Source: Chloroflexota bacterium | GTDB lineage: Bacteria > Chloroflexota > Dehalococcoidia > DSTF01 > RBG-16-68-14 | Assembly (NCBI GenBank): GCA_022561355.1 | Contig: JADFRJ010000071.1 | Span: 1-10,168, forward strand | DNA length: 10,168 nt | Direction of reading: 5' to 3' | Shown: positions 5,970 to 10,168 of the stretch, piece after piece | Layout: each line of letters starts with the position of its first letter | Position numbering within the stretch: position 1 is the first letter of the stretch | The notes under the pieces: model-generated | The model's input: only the letters and a program-made list of their open reading frames with translations | Told to the model about the DNA's origin: nothing | Databases searched by the model: none | Translations under genes and position numbers: made by a program

Positions 5970-6743
5970 ATGGCTGAACAATCCGGGCAAGGTCCCTCTG
6001 TACGAGGTAAGATCGCGGCGACGATATCTGAGATCAGCGCTGAGCGGCGCTGGTTTACGAGTATGCGGCTGGCGTTCAGCAGCGTGTCTCTGATGTGGCT
6101 GCTGTTGGTAGCCTGGGCGATCCCAGGAGGGCCGATCGTGGACATCGTGCCCGACTACAGCGCGGCCGCTGTGCTCGGGCTGTTGTTCGCGCTAGGCGCA
6201 TTTGGCGGGACCTTGGGGTTCATGTTCCTCTGGCGTCCGACGTTCAAGGGCGAGTCGGTTCATGACTTCGTTCACGTGCTTCTGGGCGGCGGGCTGCTGC
6301 TGCGGCGGCGTACGCAGTTCAAGGCGCGGCTGGCGGCCGAATGCCGTCGAGCGAAGGCGGACGACGCCAGCGTGTTCTCCCTGATCGTTCTGAAGCTCTC
6401 GGAGGCGGCGCTGGCGAACGGCCAGGCCGCGAATAGGAGATTCGGCGGGAAGCTGGCCGCGTTGTGGGCGCGAAGCGTTGCGCGGGCCGACGATATTGTT
6501 GGCGACGCCGCCGAGGATGAGATCTGGATCCTGGCCCGGGGCGCTGACGAGCAGGGTCGCGAGATCATCGTGTCGCGTCTGGCCGGTCAACTGTCGAGTT
6601 CCGACGTGCTGCCGCCGTTGGAGGGCGCATTGATGGGAACGGTGACGTTCGGCGAGAGCGGTCGAGACGCCGAGACGCTGTTGAAAGCAGCGTCCGATCG
6701 GATGGTCTCACCTTCTGAGTTGGCGGGCGATCTGGCTGCGTAG
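5970..6743 (+). CDS. Membrane protein with degenerate GGDEF domain, I-site retained (copy B)
   Basis: A 257-residue protein from ATG 5970, chosen over the in-frame ATG at 5928 because AGGAG (5957-5961) lies 8 bases before it. Two hydrophobic helices (about 33-52 and 65-87, ending LWRPT) precede a cytoplasmic GGDEF-like domain from about 113: FKARLAAECRRAKA, FSLIVLKL, ALWARSVARADDIV, EIWILARGADEQGREIIVSRL, then GTVTFGESGRDAETLLKAASDRM. The signature is AEDEI (181-185), so only the DE pair of GGDEF remains, and the LTGLxNR segment is missing. RADD (172-175) is an RxxD I-site at the canonical five-residue distance. No cyclase activity is expected; c-di-GMP binding is plausible, as in PelD. It is paralogous to 3256-4038 and divergent from operon 2. 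It ends before a bidirectional terminator. Confidence 0.82.
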   Translation: MAEQSGQGPSVRGKIAATISEISAERRWFTSMRLAFSSVSLMWLLLVAWAIPGGPIVDIVPDYSAAAVLGLLFALGAFGGTLGFMFLWRPTFKGESVHDFVHVLLGGGLLLRRRTQFKARLAAECRRAKADDASVFSLIVLKLSEAALANGQAANRRFGGKLAALWARSVARADDIVGDAAEDEIWILARGADEQGREIIVSRLAGQLSSSDVLPPLEGALMGTVTFGESGRDAETLLKAASDRMVSPSELAGDLAA

Positions 6744-6819
6744 GGCTGCCGGGTAGTTACGCTCTCACCTGATCGCCGAAGCGCGGGCCTGACACCAACC
6801 GGTTCGTAGATTCCACGAT

Positions 6820-6844
6820 GAAGCCGCCTCAACGAGGCGGTTTC
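6820..6844. terminator. Bidirectional terminator between GGDEF-like gene B and operon 3
   Basis: An 11-bp stem (GAAGCCGCCTC / GAGGCGGTTTC, one G-T wobble) around the loop AAC, in the convergent gap between the stop at 6743 and the operon 3 end at 6875. It is GC-rich in the centre with A/T at the ends of both arms, which suits termination in either direction. No long T-run follows. Confidence 0.7.
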
Positions 6845-6874
6845 ATGCAATCCAAGGCTGGTGAGAGGAACCGG

Positions 6875-7978
6875 CTAGTCGGCGACTAGCCGGACGAAGC
6901 GATTGTATGAGTCTTCGTCAAACGTGCCGGCAAGCAACCCGACGTTCTGATTGACCGTGACGAAGCGGCCGACGATCTCGCAGTCGTTACCCGTGCAGCC
7001 GTCGTTGCCAATGCGCTCCAGGAAGAACAGCGCGAAGCTCACGACTGTTACCTCACAGGCGCCGTTGCACAGCTCTTCGATGACAGGAATGATCATCACG
7101 CGGTGGCTGTCGTATTCGCTGTTCACGAACGGGTTGCACTCAGGCACGATGCGATAGACGCCTTGCTCGTTCGTGGTCGGGTCGTCCTCGAAGACGCCGT
7201 TCGCGCCTTCGAACTCGGAACAGGCGACCGCTGTGTTCTCGATACGCCAGTCGAGGGCAGTCCTTGTGCCACCGACTTTGTTACCTGGCTCCGTGTCTAC
7301 AAGATAGGAATCGTCGCAGTATGTCGTGTCAGCTCCTTCCGCGCAGACGATGCTCGTAGAGCCGTTTTGTAGGGCGGAGCAGTAGTTTTCGTTGGAGCCG
7401 CAGTTACCGCTTCCGGGACCATCGACACGAATTGGTGATGTGTTGCCTTGAAGGATGTCGTTTGCGTCGTATTTGAGGACGACCTCCTCGCCCAACGTGG
7501 CACCTTCAAGGGCTTCCTGCGTGACGGAGAGCGGAGAGACACCTGTGCCGCCCGCCGGAGAGGTCATGATTGCGGTGGCTGAGACATCGATGCTGGCCGA
7601 GCTGACCCCAAGGATGCGGAGAAAGGTGAGGTTGTGGTCGGTCTCAAGCTCGATGCGCACCTTCGGGTTCGGTTCGCTGGGAAGGCTCTGCTGGGTCACG
7701 ATGACGTTCATTGAATTGATGTCGATTTCGTTCTTCAGCGCCCACTCGTTCGCGGCGCTGTGCGCAGAGTCGCCATTGGGCAGGTTTTGCGAGGCGGCGA
7801 GGGCAATCGCGTCGACCGCGTTCTGCAGACTGCGCCGGTGGGCCATGTAGCTGCCGACATCGATCGCCATGGCTGCGGCGCCGGCCATGATGACGATGAA
7901 GGCGGCGGCAACGAAGATGACCTGGCCGCGCTCGCCGTGGTGCGATCGGCTTAGCAGCTTAGGGATGATAGGGAACAT
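6875..7978 (-). CDS. Short TadG-like surface protein, Cys-rich (operon 3)
   Basis: A 367-residue paralogue of the operon 2 TadG. The N-terminus has GERGQ (15-19), a hydrophobic helix at about 20-40 ending MAIDVG, then HRRSLQNAVDAIALAASQ. The C-terminal domain has VVLKYDAND, IRVDG, TEPGNKVGGTRTALDWRI, PECNPF and IIPVIEELCNGACEVTVV. It holds ten cysteines: eight at the positions conserved with the operon 2 copy and an extra pair (193, 200) in an insertion at about 188-208. The ATG is 6 bases after the TadE stop, as in operon 2. A GGAG ribosome site lies inside the last codons of TadE, so the two are probably co-translated. It is likely anchored by its helix with the body outside the membrane. 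Confidence 0.87.
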   Translation of the reverse strand: MFPIIPKLLSRSHHGERGQVIFVAAAFIVIMAGAAAMAIDVGSYMAHRRSLQNAVDAIALAASQNLPNGDSAHSAANEWALKNEIDINSMNVIVTQQSLPSEPNPKVRIELETDHNLTFLRILGVSSASIDVSATAIMTSPAGGTGVSPLSVTQEALEGATLGEEVVLKYDANDILQGNTSPIRVDGPGSGNCGSNENYCSALQNGSTSIVCAEGADTTYCDDSYLVDTEPGNKVGGTRTALDWRIENTAVACSEFEGANGVFEDDPTTNEQGVYRIVPECNPFVNSEYDSHRVMIIPVIEELCNGACEVTVVSFALFFLERIGNDGCTGNDCEIVGRFVTVNQNVGLLAGTFDEDSYNRFVRLVAD

Positions 7979-7984
7979 GGCACA

Positions 7985-8434
7985 CTACTCCAATCGCATA
8001 TCGGTGGAGCTGGACAAGCTGATGGTGGTGGGGAATGTGCCGCCACTAAAGAAGTCGAGCATAGCGCCTAGCGGAGTGACAAAGTTGTAGGTGTAGTCGG
8101 CGGACACGATCACGGAGTTGCCGGGGCCGATGCCTGACGGGTAGGTGACGCTTGGGGTTAGCTCGGCTAGATCCAGGCCGCCTGTCGTGATGCAGAGGCG
8201 GCCATAGACGGTGTCGCTCGTCACGCCGTCGCAGTCACTCGGGTCGCCTGCCGGGTTGCCGACAGCGGCGAAGCGGGCCCCTTCCCTGACCGAGTTCGCA
8301 AGGCTGATGTACGACCGCATCCCCAGGCCGAAATCGATGATGCCGAATACGAGGATCAGCAGGATGGGCAGCGTTAGTGACAGCTCGACCAGGCTCTGGC
8401 CTTTGGAGGATCGGAGTTTCTCTCGTAGCTTCAT
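7985..8434 (-). CDS. TadE-like pseudopilin (operon 3, riboswitch-controlled)
   Basis: A 149-residue TadE-family protein with G12|QSLVE17 (Glu at +5), a hydrophobic helix at about 18-36 (LTLPILLILVFGIIDFG), then GMRSYISLANSVREGARFAAVGNPAG, and two cysteines matching the operon 2 copy. I use ATG 8434. An ATG 24 bases upstream is in frame but lies inside the conserved 3' part of the riboswitch aptamer, and using ATG 8434 gives exactly the length of the operon 2 paralogue. No Shine-Dalgarno sequence precedes this ATG: the aptamer's GCTGCCGAAA ends a few bases before it, which suggests that folding of the aptamer affects ribosome access. Confidence 0.88.
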   Translation of the reverse strand: MKLREKLRSSKGQSLVELSLTLPILLILVFGIIDFGLGMRSYISLANSVREGARFAAVGNPAGDPSDCDGVTSDTVYGRLCITTGGLDLAELTPSVTYPSGIGPGNSVIVSADYTYNFVTPLGAMLDFFSGGTFPTTISLSSSTDMRLE

Positions 8435-8435
8435 A

Positions 8436-8527
8436 GGTTTCGGCAGCCCGGCTGTCATATCCCCTGCTAGGACGTAGACCCGTGAGCTTTGCGCCTCCGG
8501 CTTTCACCGGATTTGCCCTTTCGGGAG
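8436..8527 (-). ncRNA. c-di-GMP-I (GEMM-I) riboswitch aptamer, operon 3
   Basis: On the minus strand: CTCCCGAAAGGGCAAAT, a CCGGT/GCCGG stem capped by GAAA (GNRA tetraloop), GGCGCAAAGCTCACGGGTC, a less regular second stem, then GACAGCCGGGCTGCCGAAACC. The invariant GGGCAAA, GCAAAGC and GCCGGGCTGCCG blocks match the operon 1 aptamer. G precedes CAAA, the position that favours c-di-GMP. There is no terminator between aptamer and gene; the 3' end abuts the TadE start codon, so the control is probably at translation initiation. The 5' strand (8524-8527) is also part of the leader hairpin, allowing an alternative fold. Confidence 0.92.
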
Positions 8528-8543
8528 CCCCCTAGGGGGTTCC
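8524..8543 (-). other. Leader hairpin overlapping the 5' side of riboswitch 2
   Basis: GGAACCCCC and GGGGGCTCC arms around TA, a near-perfect 20-base palindrome at the predicted 5' end of the operon 3 transcript. Its downstream arm overlaps the first bases of the aptamer, so the two folds compete. A related hairpin precedes riboswitch 1. Confidence 0.45.
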
Positions 8544-8551
8544 ACTAAGGA

Positions 8552-8579
8552 GTATCGGCAAAAAACCCTAGATCTTGGA
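8552..8579 (-). promoter_or_regulatory. Promoter-like element of operon 3 (sigma-28-like)
   Basis: On the minus strand TCCA (8579-8576), 16 bases, then GCCGATAC (8559-8552). The TGCCGATACT decamer is identical to that of operon 1. The predicted start near 8545 places the leader hairpin at the 5' end of the mRNA. Confidence 0.5.
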
Positions 8580-8590
8580 GCCTCTTTAGC

Positions 8591-8634
8591 TTGCATAACT
8601 CCACGCAGGCGCATTCGGCGCCAACATTATGCAA
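8591..8634. repeat. Nested inverted repeat between operon 3 and nrdR promoters
   Basis: Outer arms TTGCATAA (8591-8598) and TTATGCAA (8627-8634) are exact inverted copies; between them GGCGC (8608-8612) and GCGCC (8618-8622) form an inner pair. It lies between the two divergent promoters, so a regulator binding site is one option. Function unknown. Confidence 0.5.
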
Positions 8635-8639
8635 AATAC

Positions 8640-8655
8640 ATACAATATCTGGTGT
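8640..8655 (+). promoter_or_regulatory. Candidate NrdR box
   Basis: ATACAATATCTGGTGT agrees by my count with 13 of 16 positions of the NrdR box consensus (acaCwAtATaTwGtgt). It ends 5 bases before the -35 box of the nrdR promoter, a good place for autorepression. NrdR boxes usually come in pairs. The only second match I see is a half-site TAGTGT at 8685-8690, overlapping the -10 box. Confidence 0.55.
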
Positions 8656-8660
8656 ACCTA

Positions 8661-8690
8661 TTGACATGCCCCAAGATGTTGTGCTAGTGT
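8661..8690 (+). promoter_or_regulatory. nrdR promoter
   Basis: TTGACA (8661-8666), 18 bases, then TAGTGT (8685-8690) preceded by TGC, an extended -10. The predicted start near 8697 gives a leader of about 25 bases containing GGAGAGG. This is a housekeeping-type promoter, unlike the elements of the adjacent island. Confidence 0.7.
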
Positions 8691-8721
8691 AGCGCTTGTC
8701 ACTGTGACGGAGAGGAACTAC

Positions 8722-9345
8722 ATGCGCTGTCCATATTGCGGCTTCTCAGATACAAAAGTGACCGATTCCCGCGATACGGACGACGGTATCCGCAGGCGCC
8801 GGGAGTGCCTTGGCTGCGGACAGCGCTTCACCACGAACGAACGGCTCGCTATCGGTAGCCTGTTCGTCGCGAAGAAGGACGGGCGGCGCGAGGAGTTCTC
8901 GCGCGACAAGCTCCTTGCGGGCCTGCGCAAGGCTTGCGAGAAGCGCCCGCTCGCGGCGGGAGCGGTCGAGGCGGTTGCGGACGCGGTCGAGACGACGCTG
9001 CGTCAGCGCGGCGCACCAGAGGTCCCGAGCGATGAGATCGGCGAAATGGTGATGAACCATCTGCGCGAACTGGACCACATCGCCTACATCAGGTTCGCGT
9101 CCGTCTACCGCGCCTTCGCCGATTTGGAGGAGCTGCAGCAGGAGCTGGAGGCGCTCGCGGCGCGGGGGATCGCCCCCGGACCGGAGGCAGGCCAGCCGAC
9201 GCTCATCCCAGACGACGAATTGAAGGAGCTGACGCGGGGGGTCCGCTCGCTGCCGATCAGACGCCGGCGCCGCTCCGCGCAGTCGAAGTCGAAGGTCGGC
9301 GCATCCGGCCAGGTATCGCAACGAAAGCAAGGGAAGGGCTCGTGA
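8722..9345 (+). CDS. nrdR: Transcriptional repressor NrdR
   Basis: A 207-residue protein. Residues 1-36 are the NrdR zinc ribbon (C3, C6, C29, C32; MRCPYCG, DSRDTDDGIRRRRECLGC, RFTT). Residues about 48-138 are the ATP-cone (VAKKDGRREEFSRDKLLAGL, KACEKRPL, VPSDEIGEMVM, IAYIRFASVYRAFADLEEL). NrdR senses adenine nucleotides and represses ribonucleotide reductase genes. The start is ATG 8722, because GGAGAGG lies 6 bases upstream and the protein then begins MRCP as in the family; the GTG at 8704 would add six residues and overlap that site. The family is usually about 150-160 residues; this one has an extra tail of about 55 that ends strongly basic (RRRRR, SKSK, RKQGKGS). The next gene overlaps its stop by four bases. 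No reductase gene is visible in the window. Confidence 0.97.
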   Translation: MRCPYCGFSDTKVTDSRDTDDGIRRRRECLGCGQRFTTNERLAIGSLFVAKKDGRREEFSRDKLLAGLRKACEKRPLAAGAVEAVADAVETTLRQRGAPEVPSDEIGEMVMNHLRELDHIAYIRFASVYRAFADLEELQQELEALAARGIAPGPEAGQPTLIPDDELKELTRGVRSLPIRRRRRSAQSKSKVGASGQVSQRKQGKGS

Positions 9346-9743
9346 CAGACCACTTGCTGCACGCGCGGCTGTTCAACAAGGGCGGCGAACTGATCGCCGA
9401 AGGGCCGTGCTGGGTGGACGAGGCGGCGGGCCGAGCGACGCTGGAGCCTCAGCATGAGCCCGGCTTCATCCAGAAGGAGCGCGGCGAGCTATCGCTGAAG
9501 CTGGATTCCGGGCGCTCACTGGCGGTGTCGGACAGCCCGATGATCTTCAAGCTGGGCGTTACACCAAACGGAGACATGACGAACGGGCATCGCAGCCTCT
9601 ACCGGCTGCGGTTGCTGAGACCAGGGACGGGAACCAGTACGAGTGCGCAGGAAGCGAACGCGGCCGGCGCGGTAGCTGAAGGATCAACTACCCCGCCACA
9701 GGTGGGCCTCCGGCCAAACGGAGAGACGCCGGCCGCACGCTAG
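9342..9743 (+). CDS. Small protein of unknown function, coupled to nrdR
   Basis: A 133-residue protein I do not recognise. The GTG start overlaps the nrdR stop (GTGA), and GAAGGG lies just upstream, so it is translationally coupled. No signal peptide or membrane helix is visible. Residues 1-95 look like a small beta-rich soluble domain (HARLFNKGGELIAEGPCWVD, GELSLKLDSGRSLAVSD, IFKLGV, SLYRLRLLRP). The remaining 40 residues are low-complexity (Gly, Ala, Thr, Pro) and probably disordered. Codon use is like that of nrdR. Context suggests expression together with nrdR but gives no function. Confidence 0.75.
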   Translation: MTDHLLHARLFNKGGELIAEGPCWVDEAAGRATLEPQHEPGFIQKERGELSLKLDSGRSLAVSDSPMIFKLGVTPNGDMTNGHRSLYRLRLLRPGTGTSTSAQEANAAGAVAEGSTTPPQVGLRPNGETPAAR

Positions 9744-9752
9744 CAATATGCC

Positions 9753-9786
9753 GAGGGGGTTCCCCGCCACGGGCGGGGGTCCCCTC
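9753..9786 (+). terminator. Long GC-rich hairpin after the nrdR unit
   Basis: GAGGGG, GTT, CCCCGCC, loop ACG, GGCGGGG, GT, CCCCTC: thirteen base pairs with one small internal loop, 9 bases after the stop at 9743. No T-run follows, so it is either a T-less terminator or an mRNA-stabilising hairpin. Confidence 0.55.
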
Positions 9787-9817
9787 AGCGTCTGAGACAA
9801 GGAAGGAGCAGACGCGG

Positions 9818-10168
9818 ATGCATGTGAGAAGGGTCAACGGACGGGCTCGCGACACCGACCTGGTCATCAGGCCGATCTTGGGCGGCATGTCGCCCGAGGA
9901 GCATGCTGCCTACCTCTCCGATATGCGGCAGCGCTGCGAGGCGCGCATGAAGGAGCTGGAGCGGTTGGTGTCGGAGGCGGAGATCCGCTCCAGGCGGGCC
10001 GCCGTTGAGTACGACGCCCGCGAGCAGATCTTCGCCAGTCCTGAGTTGACCGAACTGGCAGAGGAGGCCGGCAAGGCGCAGGCCGAAGTCCAGCAGTATC
10101 GCAAGGAGCTGAACGACCTCTTCTCGCTCGTTCTGTTCTGCAAAGAGGAGCTACAGCTCCAGATCACG
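9818..10168 (+). CDS. Coiled-coil protein of unknown function, N-terminal part (runs off window)
   Basis: ATG 9818 has GGAAGGAG (9801-9808) 9 bases upstream, and the frame is open for 117 codons to the window end. The N-terminus (MHVRRVNGRARDTDLVIRP) is basic. From about residue 24 the sequence is highly charged, helical and rich in Glu, Arg, Lys and Ala with heptad-like spacing (EEHAAYLSDMRQRCEARMK, LTELAEEAGKAQAEVQQY), consistent with a coiled coil. No membrane segment is seen in this part. The family is not recognised. It follows the hairpin after the nrdR unit and may have its own promoter or be read through. Confidence 0.75.
   Translation, partial: MHVRRVNGRARDTDLVIRPILGGMSPEEHAAYLSDMRQRCEARMKELERLVSEAEIRSRRAAVEYDAREQIFASPELTELAEEAGKAQAEVQQYRKELNDLFSLVLFCKEELQLQIT

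Noticed and set aside
8435..8458. In-frame ATG at 8458 as the start of the operon 3 TadE gene (eight extra residues)
   Set aside because: It lies in the conserved 3' part of the aptamer, its only purine-rich site (AGGGG) is too close, and the paralogue in operon 2 matches the length from ATG 8434 exactly.
8704..8721. GTG at 8704 as the nrdR start
   Set aside because: The family begins with M(R/H)CP and GGAGAGG is positioned for ATG 8722.
1..10168. CRISPR array, tRNA or rRNA genes
   Set aside because: No spaced direct repeats, cloverleaf or rRNA-like stretches were seen on either strand.

Overview
The window looks like part of a moderately GC-rich bacterial chromosome, tentatively a Chloroflexota member (Dehalococcoidia or relative). 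The reasons are the multiple TadE/TadG-like gene pairs, the secreted DUF5666-type domain and the general protein style. The taxonomic call is an inference with modest confidence. Nothing marks a plasmid, phage or insertion sequence.

Layout. Bases 1-8434 form one island built from repeated units: minus-strand operons of TadE-like pseudopilin genes and TadG-like surface-protein genes, alternating with plus-strand genes for two-helix membrane proteins that carry a degenerate GGDEF domain. Operon 1 (minus, 2923 to beyond base 1) is TadE, TadE, long TadG, and a second long TadG that is a tandem duplicate and runs off the window. Divergent from it is GGDEF-like gene A (3256-4038, plus). Operon 2 (minus, 5808-4294) is TadE plus a short TadG; divergent from it is GGDEF-like gene B (5970-6743, plus). 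Operon 3 (minus, 8434-6875) is TadE plus a short TadG paralogous to operon 2. It is divergent from nrdR (8722-9345, plus), which overlaps a small unknown gene and is followed by the truncated start of a coiled-coil gene.

Regulation. Operons 1 and 3 each have a clear c-di-GMP-I (GEMM-I) riboswitch in the leader. The first is followed by an intrinsic-terminator hairpin. The second ends almost at the TadE start codon, which has no Shine-Dalgarno sequence of its own. Operon 2 has no aptamer but has a good ribosome binding site. All five transcription units of the island (three operons, two GGDEF-like genes) carry a similar upstream element, roughly TNC(A/G), 15-16 bases, then G(C/T)CGATA(C/T), which resembles the promoter of FliA/WhiG-type (sigma-28) factors. 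nrdR has an ordinary TTGACA-type promoter and a near-consensus NrdR box.

How it may work together. The GGDEF-like proteins have lost the catalytic signature but keep an RxxD motif at exactly the I-site position, so they may be membrane receptors of c-di-GMP in the manner of PelD. Riboswitches on the surface-protein operons and degenerate GGDEF receptors encoded beside them suggest a locus in which c-di-GMP sets both production and assembly of a Tad-related surface structure. The core Tad machinery (ATPase, platform proteins, secretin, prepilin peptidase) is not in this window.
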